A stretch of 42,612 nucleotides of DNA from a bacterium (GTDB taxonomy: Bacteria; 4484-113; JAFGCY01). This document shows, piece after piece, positions 15,768 through 24,331 of the stretch. Both the position numbers and the translations under genes were made by a program. The stretch spans positions 1-42,612 of the forward strand of contig JADZFO010000037.1 in assembly GCA_020849855.1 (NCBI GenBank), given 5' to 3'. A model generated the notes under the pieces. It was given only the letters and a program-made list of their open reading frames with translations, was not told the origin of the DNA and did not search any database. Position 1 is the stretch's first letter, and every line of letters begins with the position of its first letter.

Positions 15768-17119
15768 CAGACCAGCAGAGCGCAGATCTCGGCGTTGGCC
15801 TGGTCGCAGGTGCCGCGCTCCTTCGACTCGGTCAGCACGCGGATGAGCTGCTCGGTGCCGCTGGGGCGCAGGTAGAAGCGCACCTGCGGGTAGGACTTGC
15901 GCACGGCCGCGATCTTCTTTTGCAGGGCCTTGTCGCGCTGCCAGGCGGTCTTGTCGGCCACCTTCAGGTTGGTCAGCTTTTGCGGGTACTGCGGGAACTG
16001 CGCCGCCAGCTCCGCCAGGCTCTGCTTTGAGCCGCGCAGGATCTGCGCCAGACGCAGGCCGGCCAGGATGCCGTCGCCGCCGGGCGCCAGGTCGCGCATG
16101 ATGATGTGCCCGCTCTGCTCGCCGCCCAGCTCAAGGCCGTTCTCGCGCAGGCCGGCCATCACCTGGATATCGCCCACTTCCGTGCGCAGCATCTGCACGC
16201 CGCGCGCGGCCAGGGCCTCCTCCACGCCGAGGTTCGTCATCTGGGTCATCACGGCGCGGCCCTGCTTCTTGTAGCGCGGGATGTTCAGCGCGAAGAGCGC
16301 GATGATCACATCACCGCTGACCGCCCTGCCCTGCCCGTCCACCGCCAGCACCCGGTCGCCGTCGCCGTCAAAGGCCAGACCCAGATCGGCACCCGTGTGG
16401 CGCACTTCGCGCGCCACGCGCTCAAGGTGTGTGGCTCCGCACTTCACGTTGATCTTCTCGCCGTCGGGCACCGCGCAGATGCTGTGGACACTGTGGCCCG
16501 CCTCGCGGAAAGCCAGCGGCGCCAGCTCGCTGGCCGCGCCATGCGCGCAGTCCAGCACAATGTTCAGGGCACGCCCGCCGGCTTTGTACTTCAGGCTGCG
16601 GCGCAGCCAGGCCAGGTAGTCATCCTGGGGGTCATGCCAGGCGTGCAGGCCATAAAGCTGCTGGCCGGCAACGCTGATGCGCCCTGCGGAGTTGATCGCG
16701 GCTTCGATCGCGCTTTCCTGGGCCTCGCTGAGCTTGTAGCCGTCAGGGCCGAAGAACTTCAGGCCGTTGTCCGGCACCGGGTTGTGGCTGGCTGTGATCA
16801 TCACCCCGCCGGCGGCCTTGTAGCGCGGCGTCATCAGCGCCACCACCGGCGTGGGCACGATGCCCATGTCCACCACATCGCAGCCCGCCAGCATCAGGCC
16901 GCTGGAGATGGCGCTGGCCAGCATGGGGCTGGAAAGGCGCGGGTCGCGGCCCAGCAGGACCACGGGCTGGGTTTTGGCGTTATAGCGCCGCGCGGGCGGG
17001 GCCACGAGGCAGCCAAAGCCGTAACCGCTGCGCAGGGCCAGCTCGGGCGTGAGGCTCTCGCCGGCACGGCCGCGGATTCCATCGGTGCCAAAGTACTGGC
17101 GCTGGGGGATCTTCTTCAT
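15767..17119 (-). CDS. glmM: Phosphoglucosamine mutase
   Basis: A 450-residue alpha-D-phosphohexomutase that converts glucosamine 6-phosphate to glucosamine 1-phosphate for UDP-GlcNAc and hence peptidoglycan. FGTDGIRG (10-17), the phosphoserine loop TASHNP with Ser111, the metal site FDGDGDR and the phosphate-binding RPSGTEQLIRV are all present. ATG at 17119 overlaps the cdaR stop by four bases. It is the last gene of a cdaA-cdaR-glmM group, an arrangement known in Firmicutes and others where CdaA and GlmM interact. Confidence 0.97.
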   Translation of the reverse strand: MKKIPQRQYFGTDGIRGRAGESLTPELALRSGYGFGCLVAPPARRYNAKTQPVVLLGRDPRLSSPMLASAISSGLMLAGCDVVDMGIVPTPVVALMTPRYKAAGGVMITASHNPVPDNGLKFFGPDGYKLSEAQESAIEAAINSAGRISVAGQQLYGLHAWHDPQDDYLAWLRRSLKYKAGGRALNIVLDCAHGAASELAPLAFREAGHSVHSICAVPDGEKINVKCGATHLERVAREVRHTGADLGLAFDGDGDRVLAVDGQGRAVSGDVIIALFALNIPRYKKQGRAVMTQMTNLGVEEALAARGVQMLRTEVGDIQVMAGLRENGLELGGEQSGHIIMRDLAPGGDGILAGLRLAQILRGSKQSLAELAAQFPQYPQKLTNLKVADKTAWQRDKALQKKIAAVRKSYPQVRFYLRPSGTEQLIRVLTESKERGTCDQANAEICALLV

Positions 17120-18357
17120 GGGTTTGAGGCCTGGTCCTGCTTTGAGATACGCAGGGTTACAGTGGGAGGCAGGATTCTAGCGCCCTCCACGTTCAGCGGC
17201 AAGACAAGCTGCGGGCTGAGGCGGTATTCGCCGGTGGCCAGCTGGCTGACGTCAATGAAGGCCTGGACCTTCTCCCTGAGGGCATCGCTGTCGATGCTCT
17301 CGCCCTGGGGGATCAGGTCCACCGTGGCCGCATCCAGCTCATAACGCAGGCCCGGCAGGCGGCCGCGCAGCTCCACCTGCACCGCCAGCGCTCCCGGCTC
17401 GGCCATCAGCGGCACCACCTCCACCTGCACGTCGCATTCCTGCGGCGCCTGGCTGTCAGGCGGCAGCTTGAAGGGATAAACGATGCTGGCGCTGGCGGAG
17501 AATGAGGCATTGCGCTTCGAGACATCAATCGGGCTGGTGCTCAGCGAGAACACGCCCTCGGGCACCACGGCCGTATCCAGCTTCACATACATCACGCTGG
17601 GGCTGAGGCTGTCCACCAGATAGCCCGGCGCGGGTTCGCCCACATACTCCGGCAGCACCTTGAGCACCTTGATCGAGCCGACCGGCAGGGGCGTTAGGGT
17701 ATAGGCCACCTGCTCCGGCTCCAGCTTGATCAGGCTCTGGTTCAGAAGATGCCCGTCGCGGTCGTAAAGCCGCACCGGCAGGCGCTCCATCAGGGGCTCC
17801 AGCTTGTCGCTGATGCGGCGGTCAAGTTTGCCCAGGTCCGGCTCGACCTGCGCCAGCGCAATGGTCTCCAGCAGGCTGACCGGGCCGCTGATCTGCACTG
17901 CATTGGGGTTCAGCACCTCGGAGCCGATCTGGAAGTAGTCCGACAGCTCACCAAGCTGGTCGATGCGCAGCTGGCGCAGGATCTGCCCGCGGCGGTCGAG
18001 GATCACGTCATAGTCACTGAACTGCTGGGAGGTAATGGTCACCTGGCCCAGGTCAGGGAGCTGCACCGGCACGGTGTAGTTGCCCGGCTCGGTGAGGTCC
18101 TTGAGGTTCAGCGTGGCCTGCGGCGCGATGCCCTGCAGGCGGCGGATCAGGCGGAAGGGCCCGCGGACATTCACCCGGATGCTGGGCTGCACGGTGTTGA
18201 CCAGCATCATCTCGCCAGCCAGGCCGCGGACCTGCAGGGGCAGGTGCAGCACCTCGGGTATGGGGTAGTTCACCTCATTGACCACATAGGCTGACACAAT
18301 GCCGGCCAGCACCAGGCTGAGCAGCTTGAGCCCGCAGTTGTTGGTCAGTATCTTCAT
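17116..18357 (-). CDS. cdaR: YbbR/CdaR-like regulator of diadenylate cyclase
   Basis: A 413-residue protein with an N-terminal membrane anchor (about 10-28) followed by an extracytoplasmic chain of beta-rich YbbR-like repeats, recognisable from segments such as PSIRVNVRGPFRLI, PNAVQISGPVSLLETI and TVDLIPQG. YbbR-domain proteins modulate CdaA activity at the membrane. It lies 15 bases after cdaA and overlaps glmM by four bases, which indicates coupled translation. The assignment rests on topology, repeat pattern and the conserved cdaA-cdaR-glmM order. Confidence 0.88.
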   Translation of the reverse strand: MKILTNNCGLKLLSLVLAGIVSAYVVNEVNYPIPEVLHLPLQVRGLAGEMMLVNTVQPSIRVNVRGPFRLIRRLQGIAPQATLNLKDLTEPGNYTVPVQLPDLGQVTITSQQFSDYDVILDRRGQILRQLRIDQLGELSDYFQIGSEVLNPNAVQISGPVSLLETIALAQVEPDLGKLDRRISDKLEPLMERLPVRLYDRDGHLLNQSLIKLEPEQVAYTLTPLPVGSIKVLKVLPEYVGEPAPGYLVDSLSPSVMYVKLDTAVVPEGVFSLSTSPIDVSKRNASFSASASIVYPFKLPPDSQAPQECDVQVEVVPLMAEPGALAVQVELRGRLPGLRYELDAATVDLIPQGESIDSDALREKVQAFIDVSQLATGEYRLSPQLVLPLNVEGARILPPTVTLRISKQDQASNP

Positions 18358-18372
18358 CTTGGGGTCCGGGTC

Positions 18373-19191
18373 CTAAAGCAGCGCCGCGCGCGGCACCAGT
18401 GAGGCGAAGCTCTCGTTGACTTCCATGATCGCGCTGAGCTGTTCGGTGAACTGCCCGCCGCGCAGCGCCCGGGCGATCCTGCCGTTGAATACGATGCTGG
18501 CCTCGCCGCGCTCTTCACTGACCACGACGATGACCGCATCGCTGCGCTCGGACAGGCCGATGGCCGCGCGGTGGCGGGTGCCCAGCTCTGTCGGGATCGC
18601 CGTGTTCTCGCTGATGGGCAGGATGTTGGCGGCGGAGTCGATCCGGCCGCCGCGGATCAGCACCGCGCCGTCGTGCATCGGGTTGTGGCGCTCAAAGAGG
18701 CTCGCCAGGAAACGGTCAGTGAGCTGGGCGTCCAGTTTGACGCCCGGCACGATCAGCGGGCTGAGGTCATCATCACGCTGCAGGATGATCAGCGCGCCCA
18801 TCTTGTGCTCGGCGAGGTAGTTGACGGCCTCGGTCAGCTCCTCGCGTACCGAGCCCTCGGGCCTGCGTTCTTCCTGCGGCGCGAAGATGCCGATCAGGCG
18901 GCTGCGCTTGCCCGCCTGCTCCAGCAGGCTGCGGATCTCGGGCGCGAAGATCACGATCATCGCCAGCGGGCCGATGACCAGGAGCTTCTCGAGGATGAAG
19001 ACCATGGTGATCAGGTTGAAGCGCTGGCAGACGAAATAGACCAGCACCACCAGCGCCAGGCCCTGCAGCACCAGCGCGGTCTTGGTGCCGCGGACATAGA
19101 CGAAGAGGTAATAGAGCAGGACCGCGACCAGCAGGGTGTCGACAATCTGCAGATAGTTCCCGGCGAGCAGATCTCCCAGTCCCTGCAGCAT
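18373..19191 (-). CDS. cdaA: Diadenylate cyclase CdaA
   Basis: A 272-residue membrane enzyme that joins two ATP into cyclic di-AMP, a signal for wall and osmotic homeostasis. Three membrane segments (about 14-33, 38-55, 62-83) precede the DAC domain with the two hallmark motifs, HDGAVLIRGGRI (DGA at 174-176) and GTRHRAAIGLSE (204-215). Length and topology fit CdaA rather than the DNA-scanning DisA. It follows the NlpC/P60 gene by 19 bases and precedes cdaR by 15. Confidence 0.96.
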   Translation of the reverse strand: MLQGLGDLLAGNYLQIVDTLLVAVLLYYLFVYVRGTKTALVLQGLALVVLVYFVCQRFNLITMVFILEKLLVIGPLAMIVIFAPEIRSLLEQAGKRSRLIGIFAPQEERRPEGSVREELTEAVNYLAEHKMGALIILQRDDDLSPLIVPGVKLDAQLTDRFLASLFERHNPMHDGAVLIRGGRIDSAANILPISENTAIPTELGTRHRAAIGLSERSDAVIVVVSEERGEASIVFNGRIARALRGGQFTEQLSAIMEVNESFASLVPRAALL

Positions 19192-19210
19192 TGGGCCTCC
19201 TGTGGCGTTA

Positions 19211-20086
19211 TTAGAAGCGGCGTGCGAAGGCGTAGTGGTTCTTGAAATACTTGCTGCTCAGCGAAGTGATCGCCACCTTGCCGATGCTCTGGCTGGCGTG
19301 GATGAACTTGCCCTTGCCCACATAAATACCGACATGCGAAAGATAGCGGCTGTCCTTGTCGTCGCGGAAGAAGACCAGGTCGCCGGCGCGCAGGTCGTCG
19401 GGGTGGATGTAGCGGCCTTCCAGGGCCTGCAGCGAAGCGCGATGCACCACCTTGAGGCCCTGGTTGCCAAGGCAGACCTGGGTCAGGCCGGAGCAGTCGA
19501 TGCCCTTGGTGGTTGTCCCGCCCAGCACATAAGGCGTGCCAAGGTACTCCATGGCGTCCCGCACCAGCTCCCGCCCGTTGATCTCCGGCCGGTAACTCTC
19601 GTTGTAGTCATAGGCCGCGGGGTACTTCTTGCCGTTATGGCTGGTGCGCCAGGCCTGGCCCTCGCGCTCGTCAAACTCGCGCTGCCTGACCGGGGGCTTC
19701 TGGTCCTCAAACACTGTGCTCTCTGTGGGGTCCACTTGCCAATATGATAAGTCATCCTTGCTGGGCTTGGCCATGCGCCCGGAGATCAGCATCTTCTTGG
19801 GCGGCTCGACGCCAAGCACTTCCACATCGCCCATCGGGACATACAGGAAGCTGTCGGTTTCCTTGTCCTTGAGCAGGTAGAACTCCTTCACCGTCGTCAC
19901 CGCGGTGAACTTCTCCCCGGCTTCAGCCGCGCGCACGACCTCGCCGTCGAAGTCAGGACTGCGCAGCAGGCCCACTCCGTCCGCCTTGACACGGATCGTG
20001 GTGTCTTCAGCCAGTGCCGCCAAAGGCGCGGACAGGGCCAGCACCAGGCAGGCAGCGATATTCAGCAACCAGACGTTTTTGCTCAT
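19211..20086 (-). CDS. Secreted NlpC/P60 cell-wall peptidase with SH3b-like domain
   Basis: A 291-residue exported protein. Residues 1-27 are a signal peptide (LVLALSAPLAALAED). An SH3b-like region (about 29-95, from TIRVKADGVGLLRSPDFDGE) is followed by a catalytic NlpC/P60 domain with Cys198 in GIDCSG and His251 in SHVGIYVG; His263 follows in FIHAS. Such enzymes cut the peptide stems of peptidoglycan. ATG at 20086 is chosen because it starts a clean signal peptide and follows GAGGG; the frame extends 47 codons upstream into non-homologous sequence. It links the ribosomal genes to the cdaA group in one strand run. Confidence 0.9.
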   Translation of the reverse strand: MSKNVWLLNIAACLVLALSAPLAALAEDTTIRVKADGVGLLRSPDFDGEVVRAAEAGEKFTAVTTVKEFYLLKDKETDSFLYVPMGDVEVLGVEPPKKMLISGRMAKPSKDDLSYWQVDPTESTVFEDQKPPVRQREFDEREGQAWRTSHNGKKYPAAYDYNESYRPEINGRELVRDAMEYLGTPYVLGGTTTKGIDCSGLTQVCLGNQGLKVVHRASLQALEGRYIHPDDLRAGDLVFFRDDKDSRYLSHVGIYVGKGKFIHASQSIGKVAITSLSSKYFKNHYAFARRF

Positions 20087-20150
20087 CAACCCTCGCAACA
20101 ATCCTATCGCCTGACGTCCAGTTTCAAAAGGCCGTTCAGCCGGCCCCGGC

Positions 20151-20549
20151 TTAACGCTTGCTGAACTGGAACTTCTTGCGCGCGCGCTTCTGACCGTACT
20201 TCTTGCGCTCCTTGGCGCGCGGGTCACGGGTCAGCAGGTTCTTCTTCTTGAGCGCATCGCGGTAGTTGGGGTTCAGTTCCACCAGGAAGCGGGAGATGCC
20301 AAGGGCGATCGAGTCGCTCTGGCCGGTGATCCCGCCGCCATTCACGTTGGCGAAGACGTCGTACTTGTCCGCCAGTTCAACCACGCGCAGGGGCTCCTGG
20401 ACGCGCAGCTGCGTGTTGATGGTCTTGAAGTACTCCGGCAGCGCCTTGCCGTTGATCTTGAAGGCGCCGCTGCCCGGACGCAGGAACACACGCGCCACCG
20501 CAGTCTTGCGGCGGCCCACTGTTATACGCTGAAATTCAGTCTCGGCCAT
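20151..20549 (-). CDS. rpsI: 30S ribosomal protein S9
   Basis: A 132-residue protein with the S9 opening VGRRKTAVARVFLRPGSG and the basic C-terminal tail ending GQKRARKKFQFSKR; the last residues reach the P-site tRNA. It follows rplM by 24 bases, the near-universal rplM-rpsI pair. Confidence 0.97.
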   Translation of the reverse strand: MAETEFQRITVGRRKTAVARVFLRPGSGAFKINGKALPEYFKTINTQLRVQEPLRVVELADKYDVFANVNGGGITGQSDSIALGISRFLVELNPNYRDALKKKNLLTRDPRAKERKKYGQKRARKKFQFSKR

Positions 20550-20573
20550 TTCTCTATGTGCTCCCTTCTCGTC

Positions 20574-21044
20574 CTAGAGCTTCGCGAGCTCTTCAACCGT
20601 GATCACCGTCGGGTTCTGCGCCGTGTGCGGGTGATCCGAACCACTATACACCTTGAGCTTCGTAATCAGCCGGTTGCCCAGCTTATTGTGCGGCAGCATG
20701 CCCTTGACGGCATCGCGCACCACTTCGCGCGCATCCTTGGACAGACGGTCGCGCAGCATGGTCGCGCGCAGGCCGCCGGGATAGCCGCTGTGCCGGTAGT
20801 AGATCTTCTGGGTCAGCTTGTTGCCGGTCACCCGCAGCTTGTCCGCGTTGAGCACCACAACGAAAGCGCCAGTGTCCTGGCCCGGCGTGAACTGCGCGTG
20901 GTTCTTGCCAATAATCAGCTTGGCGATACCCACAGCCGCGCGGCCGAGCACCTGGTCGGCCATGTCCACCACGTACCATTTCCGTTCGACGCGGTCCTTC
21001 GTAAAGTACGGCGTCTGGTTCGCATTCGTTCTGTACTCGTTCAT
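20574..21044 (-). CDS. rplM: 50S ribosomal protein L13
   Basis: A 156-residue early-assembly protein of the large subunit. It shows the KWYVVDMADQVLGRAA start and the KMLPHNKLG-like block KGMLPHNKLGNRLI. It overlaps truA by four bases, so the two are probably translationally coupled. The C-terminus is slightly longer than the usual 142-150. Confidence 0.97.
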   Translation of the reverse strand: MNEYRTNANQTPYFTKDRVERKWYVVDMADQVLGRAAVGIAKLIIGKNHAQFTPGQDTGAFVVVLNADKLRVTGNKLTQKIYYRHSGYPGGLRATMLRDRLSKDAREVVRDAVKGMLPHNKLGNRLITKLKVYSGSDHPHTAQNPTVITVEELAKL

Positions 21045-21844
21045 CTCTGCACCTTCAGGCCGGCAGTCTTGACTGCCGCCCCAGTATCTTGGCCCAGCTT
21101 GTCCTGATAAGTCACCTTCATCAGCGTCAGGCCCCTGGGCGGGGCCGGTTTGAACCTGAGTCTCTTCTGTTCGCTTAGCGCCTGGCCAAGGTCAGCCAGG
21201 CTGAGCCTGCCCTGCCCCGCGGCCAGCACAGCGCCGGCGATCCGGCAGACCATGTGCCTCAGAAAGCGGTTGGCGCTGACCCACAGCTCCATTCCGCTGT
21301 CCCCGGGCAGCTCGGTGATCCGGCATTCCCGGATTATGCAGCGTGACTGTTCACGCTCCAGGCTGCCTTCCGCGAATGCGGAGTACCAGCCCTCGCCGCT
21401 GAACAGCGCTGCCGCCTGCCTCATGGCCTGCATTTCCAGCCCCGGCTCCACGCACCAGGCGCAGCGCCAGAGGGCCGGGTCGCGCTCGCTGCAGCTGAAG
21501 CGGTAGCGATAGCTGCGCTCCAGCGCATCAAAGCGCGGATGGAAGCCCGCCGCGGCGGCCTGCGCCGTCAGGACCCGAAGGTCCACAGGTAGGCGCGCCT
21601 TCAGCACATCCGGCAGGCGGGCGGCGGGCAGTGGAAGCTGCGCGTCAAAGGCGCAGACATTGCCCATTGCATGCACGCCGCTGTCCGTGCGGCTGGCCCA
21701 GAGCAGCTTTGGCCGCTGCCCCAGAAGAGATTCAAGTCCGTCTTTCAATGTACTGTCTACAGTTCTCGCACCAGGGCGGGTCTGGCCCTGGCTGCCCTGG
21801 AAGCCTGTGCCCTCATAGGCCACTTCCAGCGCGATCCGCGGCAT
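21041..21844 (-). CDS. truA: tRNA pseudouridine(38-40) synthase
   Basis: A 267-residue enzyme that makes pseudouridine in the tRNA anticodon arm. The catalytic aspartate is Asp54 in ASRTDSGVHA (usually RTDAGVHA). YEGTGFQGSQGQ at the start and FLRHMVCRIAGAVL near the end are family blocks. It sits directly after rplQ (2-base gap) and overlaps rplM, an arrangement also known in Firmicutes. Confidence 0.95.
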   Translation of the reverse strand: MPRIALEVAYEGTGFQGSQGQTRPGARTVDSTLKDGLESLLGQRPKLLWASRTDSGVHAMGNVCAFDAQLPLPAARLPDVLKARLPVDLRVLTAQAAAAGFHPRFDALERSYRYRFSCSERDPALWRCAWCVEPGLEMQAMRQAAALFSGEGWYSAFAEGSLEREQSRCIIRECRITELPGDSGMELWVSANRFLRHMVCRIAGAVLAAGQGRLSLADLGQALSEQKRLRFKPAPPRGLTLMKVTYQDKLGQDTGAAVKTAGLKVQR

Positions 21845-21846
21845 CG

Positions 21847-22221
21847 CTAGGCGGCCGGCGCGGTATAGCCGTTGATGGCCAGACGGACAACCAGCGCGCC
21901 GTCACCGCGGCGGTAATAGAGCTTCGTGATGGTGGTGTAGCCGCTGCTGACGCTGGCCAGGCCCGGGACCACGTTGCGCAGCAGGGCCCGCAGCGGGGTC
22001 TTGCCGCCGGGCAGGTTGCTGGCCACCGTGCGGATGGCGGTCAGGTCGCCGCGCTTGGCGCGGGTGATCAGCTTCTCGGCCAGGGAACGGACCGCCTTGG
22101 CCCGCGGCAGCGTCGTGTTGATCGCGCCGTGCTCGAAAAGCGCGGCCACCTGGTTGCGCACCATCGCCACGCGGGCGTCGGTGGGCTTGCCAAGCTTGCT
22201 TTGGTTCATCTTGTGACGCAT
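21847..22221 (-). CDS. rplQ: 50S ribosomal protein L17
   Basis: A 124-residue protein recognisable from MRH..., the block INTTLPRAKAVRSLAEKLIT and the ending with YTTITKLYYRRGDGALVVRL. Several usually fixed residues differ (for example SGYTTITKL where GGYTRI-KL is common), so it is a diverged L17. It follows rpoA by 11 bases in the conserved rpoA-rplQ order. Confidence 0.93.
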   Translation of the reverse strand: MRHKMNQSKLGKPTDARVAMVRNQVAALFEHGAINTTLPRAKAVRSLAEKLITRAKRGDLTAIRTVASNLPGGKTPLRALLRNVVPGLASVSSGYTTITKLYYRRGDGALVVRLAINGYTAPAA

Positions 22222-22232
22222 TGCCCCGGCTC

Positions 22233-23210
22233 CTACGATTCCTTCAGGTAAAGACCGAGCTCCTGGAGCCGGTCGACAATATCAGTGAGGCTCTTCTCGC
22301 CGAAGTTCTTCAGCGCCATGAGCTGCTCAGGGGTGTACTCAATCAGTTCGCTGACCTTGCGGATGTTGGCGTTGCGCAGGCAGTTGTAAGCGCGGCCGGG
22401 CAGCTGCAGGTCTTCGACCGTCATGCCCAGCTTGGCCTGCAGCTCCGGATCGACAACCGTCTCCACCGGGGTGTAGGTCATCATGCTGCTCTGCTGCTCG
22501 GTGATCCAGGTCAGGTAGCGGCGCAGCTCCGCCGCGCCCTCGCCCAGGACAGCGTCCGGGCTCTTGGTGGCATTCGTCTCGATGGTCAGGATCAGCTTCT
22601 CGAAGTCGGTGGCGGAGCCGACGCGGGTGTTCTCCACCTGGAAGGCCACGCGCTCCACCGGGCTGTAGTTGCAGTCCAGGGTGATGACGCCGATCGGCGC
22701 ATCCTTGCGCTTCAGCTCCGCGGCCGTCTTATAGCCAAGGCCGCGGCTGACCACCGCGTCGATCTCAAGCTTGCTCTTGGCGTCCGTCAGCGTGCAGATG
22801 ACCTGCTCCGGGTTGAGGATCTCAACCTCCGCGTTGGACTGGAAGTCGCCGGCGGTAACGACGCGCTCGCCGGAGACGGACAGGTGCAGGTTCTGTGTGC
22901 GGCTCTTGCCCAGGATGTTCACCTTGATGCGGCGGATGTTGAGCAGCAGCTCGATGCTGTCCTCAAGCACGCCCTCAAGCGCCTGGTACTCGTGCGGCAG
23001 GCCCTCAATCTTGACCTCGGTGATACCGCAGCCCTGGATACTGGAGAGAATCGTGCGGCGCAAAGCGTTGCCCAGCGTCGCACCGAAGCCGCGCGGCAGA
23101 GGTTCAATGCTGAAGGTACAGGTATTCCCGTCCTCCGCAATAACCTTCGTCATGCCGAGCAGGTGAAACGCCGAGAGGCTTTCCGCTTGACCGTTCGCCG
23201 TGAAATCCAT
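22233..23210 (-). CDS. rpoA: RNA polymerase alpha subunit
   Basis: A 325-residue subunit. The N-terminal domain that forms the dimer and carries beta and beta-prime shows PLPRGFGATLGNALRRTILS. The C-terminal domain that contacts UP elements and activators shows RAYNCLRNANIRKVSELIEY and LKNFGEKSLTDI. A gap of about 100 bases with hairpins separates it from rpsK; the rpsD gene usually found there is absent. Confidence 0.97.
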   Translation of the reverse strand: MDFTANGQAESLSAFHLLGMTKVIAEDGNTCTFSIEPLPRGFGATLGNALRRTILSSIQGCGITEVKIEGLPHEYQALEGVLEDSIELLLNIRRIKVNILGKSRTQNLHLSVSGERVVTAGDFQSNAEVEILNPEQVICTLTDAKSKLEIDAVVSRGLGYKTAAELKRKDAPIGVITLDCNYSPVERVAFQVENTRVGSATDFEKLILTIETNATKSPDAVLGEGAAELRRYLTWITEQQSSMMTYTPVETVVDPELQAKLGMTVEDLQLPGRAYNCLRNANIRKVSELIEYTPEQLMALKNFGEKSLTDIVDRLQELGLYLKES

Positions 23211-23223
23211 TTCTGAAACCCTT

Positions 23224-23280
23224 CCCCCTGCTGGGGTCTATCACTGGAAAGGGCCTGTGCTTCCGCCCAGGCCTTTCACT
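23224..23280 (-). other. Hairpins between rpsK and rpoA
   Basis: CCCC-CTGCT-GGGG (23224-23236) and GAAAGGGCCTG paired with CAGGCCTTTC with one bulged base (23247-23277) lie in the 102-base gap before rpoA, where rpsD would normally be. They may set separate expression of rpoA within the operon. No U-run follows on the transcribed strand. Confidence 0.5.
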
Positions 23281-23312
23281 TCTCAACCCATGGGCACTGG
23301 CCCAGCCCCGCC

Positions 23313-23708
23313 TTAGACGCGGCGGCGGCCCTTCGGACGGCAGCCGTTATGGGCCACCGGGGTAAGATCCTTGATCAGCTTGACCTTGACGCCCAGGTTG
23401 TTCACCGTGCGCACCGCGGCCTCCTTACCGGATCCCGGACCGCGCGTGAAAATGTAAACCTCACGCAGTCCGCTGTCCAGGGCCTTGCGCAGGACGGTCT
23501 CGCAGGCCACCTGGGCGGCATAGGCCGTACCCTTCTTGGCACCCTTGAAACCGCGGCTGCCGCTGCTGGACCAGCCAAAGGCGTTTCCGTCCGGGTCGGT
23601 AAGCGTGACAATCGTGTTGTTGAACATCGAGTGGATGTGAACATGCCCAACCGGCAGGTTCTTCTTCTCGCGCTTGCGTCCCGTCGTCTTTTTTTGAGCC
23701 CTCGCCAC
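23313..23708 (-). CDS. rpsK: 30S ribosomal protein S11
   Basis: A 131-residue platform protein of the small subunit with HIHSMFNNTIVTLTDPDGNA, SSGSRGFKGAKKGTAYAAQ and the ending GCRPKGRRRV. It lies between rpsM and rpoA. Confidence 0.97.
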   Translation of the reverse strand: MARAQKKTTGRKREKKNLPVGHVHIHSMFNNTIVTLTDPDGNAFGWSSSGSRGFKGAKKGTAYAAQVACETVLRKALDSGLREVYIFTRGPGSGKEAAVRTVNNLGVKVKLIKDLTPVAHNGCRPKGRRRV

Positions 23709-23749
23709 TGCGAATACCCCGTAAAGCCTGAATTGTGCTTTGAAAAGCG

Positions 23750-23771
23750 CCAGCCGGCCAAAGCCGGCTGG
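23750..23771 (-). other. Perfect 9-bp hairpin between rpsM and rpsK
   Basis: CCAGCCGGC and GCCGGCTGG flank a four-base loop (UUUG on the transcript). It stands in a 78-base gap inside an otherwise compact operon. It could be an RNA processing or attenuation site; it is followed by CGCTTTTC, which is too short for a clear intrinsic terminator. Confidence 0.7.
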
Positions 23772-23786
23772 AGTTAAAGCTGGATA

Positions 23787-24173
23787 CTACTTCTTGCCCG
23801 GACGCTTCTTACCGGCGACCGGAGCACGCTTCGGGCCCTTGCGGGTCCGGGCGTTGGTACGGGTGCGCTGGCCGCGGACCGGCAGGCCACGGCGGTGGCG
23901 CACGCCACGGTAACAATTGATTTCAACCAGACGCTTGATGTTGAGGGTGACTTCCTTGCGCAGGTCACCCTCGAGCGCGAGGCCCAGATCGCCGATCGCT
24001 TCGCGGATCGCGTTCTCCTCGTCGACGCTCAGGTCCTTGACGCGCTTGCTGAAGTCCACCCCAGCGCGGCTCAGGATGCGCTCACTGGTGGCGCGGCCGA
24101 CGCCAAAGACATAGGTCAGGCCGACCACGATGCGCTTGTTGGAAGGAAGCTCAACGCCTTCTATACGTGCCAT
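23787..24173 (-). CDS. rpsM: 30S ribosomal protein S13
   Basis: A 128-residue head protein of the small subunit: [21 protein letters not shown], the [10 protein letters not shown] helix, and the basic tail [20 protein letters not shown]. It starts four bases after the rpmJ stop. Confidence 0.97.
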   Translation of the reverse strand: MARIEGVELPSNKRIVVGLTYVFGVGRATSERILSRAGVDFSKRVKDLSVDEENAIREAIGDLGLALEGDLRKEVTLNIKRLVEINCYRGVRHRRGLPVRGQRTRTNARTRKGPKRAPVAGKKRPGKK

Positions 24174-24177
24174 GTTT

Positions 24178-24294
24178 TTAGCCCTGCCGCTGCTTCATCT
24201 TGGGATTCTTCTTGTTGATGACGTACAGGCGACCCTTCCGCCTGACGATCTGGCAGTCTTTGGTACGCCGCTTGATTGAAGCACTAACCTTCAT
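24178..24294 (-). CDS. rpmJ: 50S ribosomal protein L36, zinc-free form
   Basis: A 38-residue protein beginning [10 protein letters not shown] and ending KQRQG, the usual length and ends of L36. The zinc ribbon ligands at positions 11, 14, 27 and 33 (C, C, C, H in most bacteria) read Thr11, Cys14, Asn27, Met33, so the site cannot bind zinc in the normal way. It lies between infA and rpsM, the usual place. Confidence 0.95.
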   Translation of the reverse strand: MKVSASIKRRTKDCQIVRRKGRLYVINKKNPKMKQRQG

Positions 24295-24331
24295 CTTCCA
24301 ATCCTATAGTGACAAACAGTCCGCCGCAGCA

